From NCBI GenBank assembly GCA_027605045.1, contig JAQFWX010000038.1, positions 186,001 to 250,000 on the forward strand: DNA of 64,000 bases. Direction: 5' to 3'. Source of the stretch: Phallus indusiatus (Eukaryota; Basidiomycota; Agaricomycetes; Phallales; Phallaceae). A program made the translations under genes and the position numbers. Below the pieces are notes generated by a model. That model had not been told where the DNA came from and ran no database searches. It saw only the letters and a program-made list of their open reading frames with translations. Shown piece by piece: positions 43,873-56,247 of the stretch. How positions within the stretch are numbered: the stretch's first letter is position 1; every line of letters begins with the position of its first letter.

Positions 43873-45616
43873 TCACCAGGCGTCATGTACATCTCCGTTT
43901 ACAATATTTGGCGAAGATTTAAATACATCGCTCTTTAAAATTTTTTTCTGTGATGCACTATCTTTTGTTGAGGTAAAATTGCCAAGTTCTATCACATCGC
44001 CCTGTGTCGGAAGTTCCAGATTACCATCATTGTCCCCAAAGTCTGTGTCAATATGAGTATCGAAACGACGGACAGCAGCTTGAAAACTAAGTGTAGAGGC
44101 AGGGGCCGGTTCTGTAGTTTCTTGTTCTGAATGCAGATTTCTGGCCGAGAGATCCAGATGAAAACGACAAATAAGAATAACAGAAACCCTATAGAGAAAA
44201 AATAATGTTGGTTTTTTATTCAAAGAGTAGCACGTCAGAAAGACATACGCTGCTTCTAAGAAAACATCGACACCGCCTATAGTTGGCTGATGAAAACGGA
44301 AAAAAAAATTAAGCATCAAGTTTTTCGACGTGTTGTACAATACGTACTCTCACAAGCTGGTTCGATTTTGAGATGTGAGTTTGCATTCGTGATAAGCCAT
44401 CGCCACTCACCTGTTTGACGATTATGATTTCTAACCCCCAAACAAAAATGATTCTGAATGGATTTTAGCTTGTAGATAACTACACAAGAAGTTGACTCAC
44501 ATGAAACGTAATATACCTGATAGACGGTGTCAATGTACTGCCATGTAGATGCCATCAGTCATGTACCTTGTTTCAGAATAAGACCCATTATTGTGTCTCT
44601 ATAAGCATCCTTGTCCCGATACACTCTCCAAGTATGACCGACAGTAAGGGTAACAATGGATAAGTCAAAACCAATAACGAAAACATCTCCAGCAGTCACT
44701 GTTTTTTCCCAACCAAACTTTCAGACTTGGCTAACCGCAAAATATGTTTATTTATACCTCTAGGATAGCGTCAGGTTTTGCTCGGAAATTTCGAAAGGAG
44801 GATACCTACATCTTAGGAATTATTGGCGAAGCCGAGGTGCAAGTCAGAAGGAACGAATCCGTCTAACACGATACAAATTAGCGTGAATTAGGGATCAATA
44901 ATTGATTCTGCACTTACGAAGTTAATGGCCGTACGTCCGAGAAAAAGAGCGAATGGAAGAATTACCAGCCATCGATGGCGATGACAAATAGCGTACACTC
45001 GTGCTAAGAGCAGACCTAGCAGCTTTGGGTCAACAAAAGAGAACATGAGATGATATAAGTTAGACTGACTATCAGAGCCGATACCAGATAATACGTTGAA
45101 AGCATTGTAAAAGCCTAGTACTTCGGCACAATTCCTAAAACATTGTCTAGACATCTTCACAACTGAGCAAATCGGAAAAACTGACTGAGGGACATCAATA
45201 TAAATATGACTCAATTAAATGACACGAGCACTCACCTGGATGAGTCCGGTAATCGGGCTAGGCGGCAGAAATGTATACATAATGTCCAAGATCATTGACA
45301 ATGGCGTGGCATAACGGGCAAGGATGTACGCAATAGTTCCGAACCGCAAACCTCGCTTCCAGATAAAGTTGACCTCCCGATCCATAGTCAGGAATACATC
45401 ATAGGTCACTAAAACTATAAGGAATAAGTTGAATAAGCCTAAACTAAAAAGGCGGTCATTGTATTTACCCATGGCAGAAACAGTAATATAAAGATAAACT
45501 TGTCTACAACGGGAGAGAAAACGCTGAATTTGTGGTAATTGCGGAAAAAGTCGAATGATGACTTACTCATCTGATTGCGCTTGAATCAGTTCGGCTACGG
45601 ACGCAGTATCGTTCAT
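43873..45616 (-). CDS. DUF6533-type membrane protein 3
   Basis: First exons 45616-45567, 45503-45469 and 45414-45236 splice in phase to give MNDTASVAELIQAQSDEQV, YLYITVSAMVLVTYDVFL and TMDREVNFIWKRGLRFGTIAYILARYATPLSMI, a clear DUF6533 core. A later exon (to about 44920) has LLGLLLARVYAICHRHRWLVILPFALFLG. The last exon (to 43873) has LICRFHLDLSARNLHSE, AAVRRFDTHIDTDFGD and a polar tail. Multi-pass membrane protein of unknown role; internal exons between 44.9 and 44.2 kb not settled. Confidence 0.75.
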
Positions 45617-47644
45617 ACTGATGCCTCGATAGTGAGAGAGGCTTGGGGAGGACCTTAGGGGCACCTGTTCGTTTTCTAACCCAGGAGAGACGACATAATT
45701 CAGACATAAATAGGCATCTCGCCGCTATGGCAAGTAAGCTGTCAGTTAATGAGGACCAATAAGGATGCATGCAGTGGAAAGAAGCTGTCCACGCTTGAGA
45801 CCAGAAAGGAAAGGCGCGCGTTGGTAAAAATGAGAATCCTTTGATCCTGATACTGAATTCAGGTACGGATCCAGCCACTGTCAATAGGAATCATGGTTTC
45901 ATGTGTTCCAGAATAGGACCATGGCTTGGCGTTTATGAAAATCGACTCAGGTGAACTCCGAATTATTAATGAGTTTACTGTGACCTCCTTGAATAGACGG
46001 GGGAATTGAGTTGCTGTATTGAGTTGCGCAACTTCAGTACGACCATTACATATGTATCTGGTACTGCCTTCAATAGCCGAGGAAGCTGTGATAAATTCAC
46101 TAACAGTCATCACTTTCCTGCTTCTAGTCTTGACATGGGAATTTTCAACTGTGTACACGGGTACCTGACACTCCTATCTCTCCGTAAATGTAGTATATAG
46201 GTGCACGAACACGGAAGTATTTCACGTACATAATGTCAGAACTGATATTTAGATACGGGAAAACACCTCGTGAATACTTGCGCCACACAGCGTGATCAAT
46301 CATGTAGATTATTCTCCATTGATAGTTTGTTCGGTAAAAAAGAAGCTGATGTAAATGTTCTGCAATCGATAAGTTGTTTTCATTGGTGCATATTTTTAGG
46401 TAATATCATTGCACGAGGCTGAAAGCAAATAGCTTGAAGCTGTTCATGTCACAATCAAAGGGCAACTAACTCGAGCTCTAAAGTACCGGATTAAGATGGT
46501 GCACGTCAGGAGTACAACGCGCCTACTGTTTTACGCCATCCTACTAATTCATAATCATTACTTGCGGACATGCGAACGACCACCTCATTGATTCCGCAAT
46601 CATTGTTTTGGATCTTGTTTTGATGCTTATCGTTAATCAGCATTTTCACATTCGTGTGAAGATCGCTCGCCATTTAACGTAACGTTCTTCTCTTGATTCG
46701 AAAGGAGTGGCAATTTTATTTTCATCTAATGTAGATCAGTTTGTCGACAGATGAAATGATCGAATGATAAACCGCCCTGAATCGTATAATTTTATGTTGC
46801 TAAACGCAATGTATGAGTGAGCAGAGCGGACATGATCCAGACAGTATCAATACAATGAGACCGCGAGTTATGATGCATACAAATAAAAGCGGAAATAGTT
46901 TTTGATCCCATTCCTCTTTTAACCAATATAGAAGATGGCGGAATGTGTGTAGACGAAATCAGCCGAAGGTTGCAAATCAGGTCCCAGTAATGAAAACTTT
47001 CCAGGTATATTGCATCCATCAATGATGAAACTGTGTTGAGCTTCTGCAAGAAGTTGAGAGAGGTTAGCCGTCAAGTTCATCATTTGATATAAAGAGTAAA
47101 ATTACCTCCAGGTTGCCTAAATACACACGCTCTTCATATTGTGCACACACACAATGCTCAGAGAAAAGTACGCGTCAAAATGAGAAATTTTCTTCAAAAC
47201 TGAGTTTTGCTTCTGGGGAGATCCATATGGGAAAATTTAAACCCTCTTAGCTGGATCATGCCTAGACAAAATGTGATGTGATGCTAGACAATATCGCGTA
47301 CAGGTCAAAGTTAGAGAAAAAGAATGTTTTGCGGTCGTGACGCGATCAGTCACGTCTAAAACCACTACGACCCATGTGTTCAAATACAAATACAAGTGCG
47401 AATAGACACAGGAGGAGATATGTACATAAAAGATAGAGCTTCTCTTCATTGGGACGGTACCTTATGATACCTCCTGTTTCATCTGAGGATTTTTTTTGAT
47501 GTCATGATCATGGTGCCAGTGGGGGGGAGCCGGTTCGATGAGCTGGCATTCCCCAGTAACTCAACATCAGCGGAGAATTGTTATATATATTCTATGAGAT
47601 AGTCACACATTTCGACACTCATAATCAACCGGTCGGCCGCCTCA
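45617..47644. other. Intergenic, no supported gene
   Basis: About 2 kb. The longest stretch (46158-45859 on -, 99 codons, MYTVENSHVKTRSRK...) has mixed composition without a known motif, splice context or clear start. Others (46792-47049, 47237-47449) look random. No repeat ends recognised. Confidence 0.45.
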
Positions 47645-48699
47645 TCACCATCGCCCTTCGCACAGGTCCTGAAATCGCTCGCGCGATAAAGGACCAACCA
47701 CGCCATCCAATGGGTTCCATTCCGTCTGAAAGAGAAACGCCCATTTCCACTTCTATAAGAACGAGTACAGAAACGAGAAGAAAATGCATGAATGAATTCG
47801 ACATAAGGATAAGAATTCACATACCAAATATTTAATCAGTTCCTTATCCCTTGGACGTACCTTCATCCACTCCCTCTCGCGAAAGCTTGTATTGGGACTT
47901 GAATTTGAATTTGAAACACTGTCGCCCTTGTCGTCACAGCAGAAACATCTCCACGAATCCAGAGCATACTTTCCCATGTTGGGCAAATGAGAAATCTCTG
48001 TGGGAGGATAATCGCCTGCTTTAAAATCCTTAGCTCTACTTTTGTACACCACCCCACGAACTGGGGGTGTTAATTCGTATGCAATGCTGAATTTAGTGAG
48101 CCAGAGGGCACGGGCGGTGCCAAAACCAAGAGGGCTGAGAAGGGCAGTCATTTTTCCGTGTGGAGCTATTTTGAAACGTTTCAACAATAGATATCATCAG
48201 TTGATAACATGTCACGAAAGTTGAATAGAGGGTTGGTGATTTAGGGCTTTGGTTAGAGGTTTAGTGAGTCAGGATTTCGCACGATGCGTACCCAAAGCCA
48301 TTTTCATTGGAGTAGGCCATAACGACATTAGTTCCCAGAATACGGGTATAGCTGCTTTACCCGTGGTTTTGTTGAGAAGGATAGTAGCAACGAGAAGGCG
48401 CCATGGATTCTGTGCTAATTGTTCTAAAGGAGTTCTTGAATTGAATAGAGAGGAAATACCACGATATCCGCACCTTGAATGAGTCTTGGTCGAGTCTGAT
48501 ACGCTTTAATGAACGTAGATGGTATACGTATATCGTTATATATTGTATACTCAGAGTCAGAACACTCGATCTCGTCGTCTTCCGATGAATCATTGGTTGA
48601 GGTTGTCATATACGCCAACCTTTCGTCCCCTTGGACATGGGTCATAGTTTTGCTAAAATAGGGAGAGATATGAATATGTTTTGAGGAATCACTCTTCAT
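47645..48699 (-). CDS. MBD4-like HhH-GPD DNA glycosylase, 268 aa
   Basis: Exons 48699-48474, 48423-48292, 48165-47825 and 47752-47645 splice in phase. An acidic N-terminus (SSEDDEIECSDSEY) leads to RPRLIQEQLAQNPWRLLVATILLNKTTGKAAIPVFWELM. Then come LLSPLGFGTARALWLTKFS and the helix-hairpin-helix/Asp region YPPTEISHLPNMGKYALDSWRCFC, ending in DKELIKYLKWKWAF. This is the MBD4 glycosylase fold (removal of T or U opposite G at CpG sites) without the methyl-CpG-binding domain. Catalytic Asp is the D of YALDSWR. A Ser/Asn-rich insert (GDSVSNSNSSPNTS) sits before the last helix. An upstream in-frame ATG (48747) would add 16 residues. Nuclear base-excision repair. Confidence 0.88.
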
Positions 48700-51600
48700 C
48701 TGTAATTCGCAGGGAGAGTCACCAGTGCCGCGGCACGAAAAAAACAAACATTATAATTCCGCGAGTCTAGTTGTGACGAGATCGTCACGCTGTCACGTCA
48801 CTATCAAAAACTCCGCTACAAGTCCGAGAGAATAGCAGTAGAACACTCAACCGAGCCTTTTGTTTCATGTGCGCTTGAACAAGTTTTGGGTTTCATGATA
48901 AGCATTTTTGTAAGACTGTTCTCTTCAACTGAACGATAATATGATCCAAACCATCCAATTAGGCTTTAAAAATATTCCCCCGTGGGCCGTCGTGACTGAC
49001 TCGGACTGAGGCTGACCCGACTCTTACATTGCTCTTACATCGTCTGATATTGCCACGTCGACTCATGTGGATAATCGAGGGGCCTGGGGATGATATACAT
49101 CAGATGGAATCCTTTCTTTGCACAAAACGGCTCCGCGAGAACTCCATCTGGCACCCTCATCACACTTTACCTTCAATTAATGGGGGACACTTTGTATGGA
49201 ACATCTTATTGTTTTTCCCTATGGTCAAACTCATCGACCAATATGATTGAACTGACCTTGCAGTCAAATCAACTCGATTCCAGGCGTGGGTGACATCGCT
49301 GAAGGTGCTTTCATACAATCGTTCACTGGTAACGATACCGCCTGGAAATTGGAATCCTCCTATTTGATATCAGATCGTGTGTTATTTTGCGTGGACTGTG
49401 GAACCAAAGTGAGACGACTCGGAAGTACTTATGACTCGGAAGTCTTTTCTGAACATCCGTAAATGACAATTACTGATCTGTGTGGTTGATAATAAAGTTA
49501 ATAGACGTGAACCAGGAGATCTTATTGTTGCGTGTGAAAAAAAAATAGATCTGGGAATGATTGCGTAACGCGAGTTGCATAAGCGTGTTGAGCCTCCGGA
49601 CGTCTGACACTTCCCCGAGGTTACTCGATACCTTACTAACTACCTCATTGTTTGTTCTAAAACTTCGGCTTAATGCCATTGAAGATGAAAGTTACACATC
49701 TAATCTGTATTTGCTCACGTCTGTATCCGCTCACGTCTCGATTTTAAGAATGCATCTTTTCTTCTCTCTGAACGGTGGGTACGCCACAGCATGTTCGCCG
49801 TGAATAAAAAAAACTTGTATGTTCTTGGGTTATTGTCTTTATATATATATTTATTATGACATTCCCGCAGTCTGAGTAAAAACGAAAGAGAACAAAATGC
49901 TTCCTGAAGTCAATCAAACAGGGTGGCGGTGGTTAGGCACTACGTCAAAAAGCTATGGTTGCTTTCTTTCCGTCAAATTTCTAATCCGAATTTTCTCACA
50001 GAATTATGAGTTTAGTGAACTTTAATCGAGCTCAGGCTTAAGGATCGTTCCACTGGATTCAAAATCTTGCAGACAACTTCTCAAGAATATCGGCGGTTAA
50101 CGATTCGACTAAGAAGTCTCATTTGAGCCCTTCGATGGCGAAAATCATCATCCTTCAGACTTCTCAGAATCCAGATGACGGTTATTCTACCAATGTTTTC
50201 AATCAACCTTTCAAGTTTCGCGATGTGCCCGTCTGAAATTCAACGTGAGAGTATTTTTCAACCGATGTCCTCATTTAGTTTCAACCGTCGATCTCAAGAT
50301 AAGCCGAAAGCAAATGTCAAGCCTTGCGTCAGGTACACGAGGATACTGCGATCAAGCCGTCGGCTTATCACGTCATTCGCTGACGATCATCTACAATCAC
50401 CTGCGCCATCACTGTGTCATTTAAATCAAGAACGCAGCTTGTCCCTGGTATGCAAAATGAACTTTATCACGGAGCCTGGAACTATATCACGGAACGTTTT
50501 ATATCCTGAAGAACTGAGATGGTTCCGACAGTCAAGTCCAGTATTTCGGTCGGACGAAGACGCAAAATCCTTCCGGTCGTATAACTTAACTTCAAACCTT
50601 GATGTGACACTCGTGATATCTGAAGCAATAACTGAATTATCAGTCACATTTTTAGTACAGCTCCTAAGTCCATCGCTTTCGTGCGTACCAATTGCCTGGA
50701 TCGTTAATGGACGAATTACGGAACCTTGTTAATCAAGCGCCACAAAGGAACTCAGTCCGAAAGTCGATCCGAAAATCCAATTTCATATTCTTATCAGTCA
50801 AGTGATTTGGCAAATACGCACTTTGCAAAAGTCACTATTTGACTTAGAATCGGCCGAATTGCTCTCACTACCGGCGTTGAAACGTATACATAGTTCCCAA
50901 TTGGTGTGTGAACGAACGTCCGTATTTCGTCACATTTGATGTTTAAATATATGCTGTCATTAAAAATTCATATGACTTGAAATCATTAGCTCGAACAGTA
51001 AAAAACGTCTTAAGAATCAGAATGACTAGGTCACTGTCTCCGCCTTTGAGTCCGAGACTCCCTCTTCATTTTCCTAAATAAACCTCTAAATTCGTATGCT
51101 ATCTCATTACACTTCATTGACGAAACACCTCCAGTTCACAAACTCATTTTCACCTGGCATTGAACCGAGTGAGCAGTACGCTTCCTCTACCGTGCCGCGT
51201 TTCCACACGCACACGTCAGCCCCCTTTCACGCAGCCTGTTGGAGAAATTACGGACAAAAAGTGACACCGGCTAGAAGCTCGAGAGGTGCGTTTTACATGT
51301 GAACGGCGAGGCGGTACATGCACCACTTGGGCGATATTACGGCCGTGCCAGGTTCATCCTTGTTTATCCACCCCTCAAAGCCGCACGCTCTCCCAACTTG
51401 GCTTTCATGACCAAAATGTTCCTTAGTGGCATATAATCTCGAAAACATTTTGTGGCTTTTAAAGCAGCTCAACGTGATAAAAGATGTCGGAAACTTCGTC
51501 GTATTGTGCTTTAAGAGATATTTCACGAAATATTGACAAGTTCTTTTGTATTGCGAAGTGGGTGGCAAATACCTGGAATTAGGCGTCATTTTCTTTTTGT

Positions 51601-51809
51601 CCACAGCTAGTTAAAATACGTTATCCGACTCTAACACGAGGCTAAATACCCTGCATATCATCAAAATAATGCAGTTTGAAAACTCACGCTCAGGTCTCCC
51701 GTCCCCTTCCCCGCAAGAAGATAAAAAGGCGTGGTGTCCTCAGCGTTTGTTCTCCTCGTCTACTTCAGCTCCTCTGACTCGTCTCCCTCCCCCACATCAA
51801 ATCTTTACT
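48700..51809. other. Long intergenic stretch, no recognised gene
   Basis: About 3.1 kb. A 185-codon open stretch at 50175-50732 (+) and a 73-codon one on the other strand (50647-50426) overlap, and neither shows a domain. 49029-49293 (+) and 49561-49803 (+) are also unsupported. The last 150 bp contain a CT-rich leader (about 51690-51800) just before the zinc-finger gene, and an upstream in-frame ATG at 51669. Confidence 0.45.
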
Positions 51810-53504
51810 ATGAAGTCTAACACTCAGATTAACGTTGACATTCACACTGTCCCCCAATCTCCAGTCGAATATCAACTTAGTTTCTTCGACAGCCTTCAAT
51901 CTCTGTAAGTCTGTCACCGCGTTGAATGTGCTCAGCAACGTTGACTGACCTTTCTTCAGCGACGCTGTACAATTTAAGAGGCCGATTGATGAGTTCTATA
52001 GTAGCCTGCCTCACTATTATGTGGCAGATACAAAGGCACCAGTCTACGCCGCCACAGGCTCAGAGGACCCCGTCTTATCGATGGGATTGCAGGCCGGCGA
52101 ACTTACAATCCCCGACGCAACCTACAACGTGCACAACTCATACGACGGGTAAGCTTATCATCACTTCAATCTATGTTATCAAAGTCGGCGTAGTAATTAT
52201 GAATGATTTAGCCCATATATGTATCCTAATTCGGAACATTACACGGGCCAATATGGCTTGTCTACTATGCCTGTCGTGCAGCAGGACTGGTAAGCCATTC
52301 TTTAGCATATCCTCAGTGCTGTCGCCGACAAACCGATTCAGCGTCGTACCCTCCCCGTCATATCACCACTACGATTATGGAGGGTACAGCAGCCCACCGT
52401 TGTACAGCACAACGCAGGTGTTGAATGTGTATGTTTATTAACTCTCGACGAAGTATAGTTCTAACGTTGCACTGAAGGGCTTCACATTCCAACACCTGTC
52501 ATAATTTGCAAGAATATCACATGGACGCAGGGATGTCAAACAATCACATCCCTTTAAACTATGTGATGCAAACACACTAGGTGCCGGAGAGCCTCAGTTG
52601 CTCTTCAAACCGTTATCACCCGTCTATCCCAGATTTCCAAGCTTTCGGCCGCGACAGTCAATACACTCCAGGTTTCAGCCCGGTGAACGAGTGTCAAAGT
52701 ACCTTGGCGCCGCAGAATACGCCACGAGCTTTCAACTCTGACTTCTCCATCTCACCATCAGGCCTGGAGACATCGTTGCCTTCTTGGTTCGCTCAACAGA
52801 CAATACCCATATCCTCCTCCATCGACACTTTATTTCCCACCGCCTCCTCCGACTTCGTTATACCCCATTATACCCAGTCTGATTCACCCCCACCTACTTC
52901 TTTTATTCCTAACACATCATTCGCCGCTCCTCATGACTTCACTGCCCCCATTCGCGAACCATCTCCCGCTTTACTACATCCTCTCATCTCACTCCAACCT
53001 CCGGTCCCAGTTTCCATTGCCACAACAGAGACCAACCCTCAAACACATAAAAAGTGTAATAAAGTTCGTAGCCGGCGTTGGCTAGTCAAGTTTTTTGACA
53101 AAGTCACGGGTCGCTGCAAGCTCTGCGGCCAAGGACCTACACTATATCGTGACGATCGGGCTCTCGAGCATATCGCTTCGAAGCACATTCTACAGAATGT
53201 TAAGAACAAAAGTGATATCAAGGCGATATCGCCTGGGAGCCTGGTTAAGACGGAGGCACAGTTTGCCTACGCTCGTCTTCGCGTGCAAGAGATCCGATGC
53301 AGGCTTTGCCATGATGAGACGTGCCTCGTAATGCGAGAAGATGCAGTCGCAAATCATGTTAAGAAGAAGCATAAGGATCTGCTGGGACCGATAGAAGACG
53401 CAGAGCGAAAAAGGGTGAAGGAGTTGATGGATGGGAAGGGAGAGTTTTATAATGGACACGATAAATTCCTGTACAATTTTTTCATGTATCGTAATAGCAA
53501 TTAG
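51810..53504 (+). CDS. Zinc-finger protein, putative transcription factor, 453 aa
   Basis: Exons 51810-51904, 51960-52148, 52212-52289, 52342-52417 and 52581-53504 splice in phase. The first 300 residues are Ser/Pro/Tyr/Gln-rich, like an activation or disordered region. The C-terminal 150 hold two atypical fingers: CKLCGQGPTLYRDDRALEHIASKH and CRLCHDETCLVMREDAVANHVKKKH, each C-x2-C followed 16-18 residues later by H-x3/4-H. A basic stretch (KCNKVRSRRWLVKFF) precedes them. Layout fits a DNA-binding regulator common in Agaricomycetes, but target and process are unknown. ATG 51810 was chosen because it follows a CT-rich leader; 51669 would add 47 residues. Confidence 0.78.
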
Positions 53505-54925
53505 CGAGTTTTTATAGTTACCTCTCGGTTCCTTGTTTTTCCTGTTTTTTTCTTCTTGTCCGTAGAGTACACTGGCATGTAGCGATCGATAAAACTGTTG
53601 CGTCACACGGCTGTGACAATTTCATTTGGCTTTTTATAAACTTTTCTTCTCCCAACCAATTTGTCCGAAAAAATTATCTTTCTTGATTGGCTGGACGGCA
53701 TCATCGATAAGTTTTATTTTCGTTTTCCTGAGCCGGTTTGGATTTATTTCTATGACAATTGTGCAGACCTCAGTTCGGGCAGGCACCCGGCGTTGGACAC
53801 ATACTCGTGTTCCAAAGTCAGGATCGGGTGTTCTCGAGATGTCTTATCAAAACCAAAGCGGACAATTCCTGTGGTTTACTCTCGTCGTCATTCTTGATAC
53901 GCTTGTCAAATAGAAACTTTGGGCCAAATATTTAGGTTTGTATACTCGCGATGTTCCACATGAAATTCAATAGAACGACACTTCAGATTATGCCTAGTTC
54001 GCTTCACTGTTCTCGTCGTGTTTCTCGCTATGTGATTAACCATAATGCATCATCCTGCACATTCTCCTGCACATTCTTGGTACTACATTAGTACTATGGC
54101 GTGGTGGTTTCCACCGGCGGCATGAGCCTACGAACGGCATCCTCCGCCCGTGTTCGCGCTTTCCCGATGGTTTCTGGAACAAGCGAGCACAGTGGAGTGT
54201 TTTTTCTCCGAAGTCCGTGATTTCAACATTTGTGAAAACTTGATGAAGATACCGCGTGCCGCACTAACATTGCATTTATCGCAATAAAATACCTGAATTA
54301 ATATCCTCTTATTTCTTTGTTTCGGCCTAAAACAAGGATCGCGTCTGCAGCTGACGAAGGGTTGCTTGGATGGTCATAGAAAGCGAAAACAATGACATTG
54401 TTCCTTCCACAATGTGTTCGGAAATGTTAATAAGGTTCTCAGAATGCACGTTTATTGAGATATTTGCAGTCTATCCTTTTAGCATCTCCCATCTTTATCG
54501 ACACTTTCTCTCTTGTCTGTGTCAACTTGGTATGTGCAAACGTTTAATTTACCTTGTCCGTTGTTAACGTTCGCAGACTTATCATCAACAGCGTCGTTGA
54601 GTTTCTCACAGCCGCACAGAACATGTTAACTTTTCAAGTTTAAGTGACTACCCGACTACCTGCGGTGACGTTATCGACTCCTCTTAAAAAAATTGTCTAA
54701 CGAGCACCGCTTTGGGCACTTGATAAAGTACTGACAGATTTCATATAAGGCGACTCCAATAACATTATAATCACCCATCAACTACTCAGATTTCTTTCAC
54801 GAAGAACAAGATCGATCAGCTCAGACACATTATTGGACAAGCAGCAAAGAGATACCCAATTCTTCGTTATGTTTCTAAATACAAAAACAAGTCTAAGGAT
54901 ACATGTTTATGAGGTATCATTCATT
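53505..54925. other. Intergenic, no supported gene
   Basis: About 1.4 kb, AT-rich. Overlapping open frames at 53626-53913 and 53661-53897 show no domain. Nothing else seen. Confidence 0.45.
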
Positions 54926-55329
54926 TTAATCAAAAGCTTCGTCAAGTTCCTTTTCTTGTTTGTAAGCTTTCACGTTTTTATCCGTAGGACGAAGACGCTG
55001 GTTAATCGTGGCACCACCTCCTATGGTGTCTTTGAGGTTGTCCACCGAAGCTTAGAGAAAGTGTTAGGATACGGTGACAGTCTAGAAACAATGGATAACG
55101 CACCTTGTGAAATTCTAGTATCCTGGTTTATTCTCTCGTTCATATTCTCCTCTCGCTCATCTTCCACTTCGTATGTGGGCGCAGTAGGCTCTTCCTTGCC
55201 GACGGGAGCATTGGGATTGTACTCTTCAGCATCAGCGCGAGGAACGAACTGGTCACGAACGACGGGGACGGGGCCGTCCGCCATTTGAGTTTTGGGTACA
55301 GTAGATTTAGACTTGTAAGATTGAGGCAT
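54926..55329 (-). CDS. Small hydrophilic protein of unknown function, 116 aa
   Basis: Two exons, 55329-55104 and 55050-54926, splice in phase to MPQSYKSKSTVPKTQ, DQFVPRADAEEYNPNAP, EVEDEREENMNERINQDTRISQ and ASVDNLKDTIGGGATINQRLRPTDKNVKAY, ending YKQEKELDEAFD. Strongly charged, no membrane span or signal. The DNLKDTIGGG stretch recalls an amphipathic helix. TATA-like T/A sequence (TTTTTATATC) lies about 50 bp upstream. I do not recognise the family. The clean splice and the low hydrophobicity make it a likely real gene. Confidence 0.6.
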
Positions 55330-56247
55330 GGTTAACGCGTAAAGTAGCTTCAACCTCAATTCCGGGTTCCCCTTTTTATATCATTTTCGACAGGTAACGT
55401 TATGTCTCGAAGAATACGTGTGTATTCTAAACACATCGTCAATATCGTCACCCGTCGTTGGGTCTCCAACGCCTAACAGCGAGCCGACGGTGTATCTTTT
55501 GAGGCGGGACGTGTCAGTTGTGTCATAATGATGATAATTTATTCTGTAATTGTTACGCACAGTCTCGAAAGGGTGTTGGACACGTCTACGTATTAAACCT
55601 GCAACACACTGACGTATGTGGGTAAACCTTTGAAACGAATAAGTCACTGGTGTTAGAAATGGTTGGTCTCCATGAAGAAAGCTCGAAAAGACATGTCCGG
55701 CAAGTCATGCAATTTAATTTCCTGCACGACTATTCTTCCGTTGTGACGGGCCCCATTAACCGGAAACCGAAAGACTCGGGGCTTTAGGCGTGGACAGACG
55801 AGTTGACAAAAACTCATAATCTTTCTGAGCGTAGAAATTGATATTTTTTTAAAAAAAAAATGTTCGTGAAGCCCATCAGCAAAACGAGTCAGGTTCTCCA
55901 AGCCAATAGCAGCCACTATGGGGTTTCCTGGTGATCCTTCTCTAACAGAAGGTTCTGCGGGATCACCCTGAAGTACTTGTCGGATGCATTCTTGTTCCAC
56001 TGATTCAGACGGAGGTCGCGCTTGATCACAGCTTCATCCCTTTAGTATCACACCTTCAATGGTCAAAGAGCTTTCACTTTCAACGCGTTTGCCTCAATAA
56101 ACCCGGGTCTCGTGAGGCTACGGCTTTTGTGTCAGCTTTATCACCCTTTTCCTTCGTTGGCAATGAATCAATTCAATATCTGACCAAACCTAACAAAGCA
56201 CACCCAAACAACATTTGTACAGCAAAACTCAGAAAAAGTTCTATCAG
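55330..56247. other. Intergenic with unassigned open stretches
   Basis: On -, 56000-55860 reads MEQECIRQVLQGDPAEPSV, NPIVAAIGLENLTRFADGLHEHFF before an A-run, and 55647-55381 is another open frame. They look locally coding but join to nothing recognisable; possibly a gene remnant. Confidence 0.35.

Noticed and set aside
50175..50732. 185-codon frame on +
   Set aside because: No homology recognised, no promoter or splice context, and an open frame on the opposite strand overlaps it. Kept only as an intergenic note.
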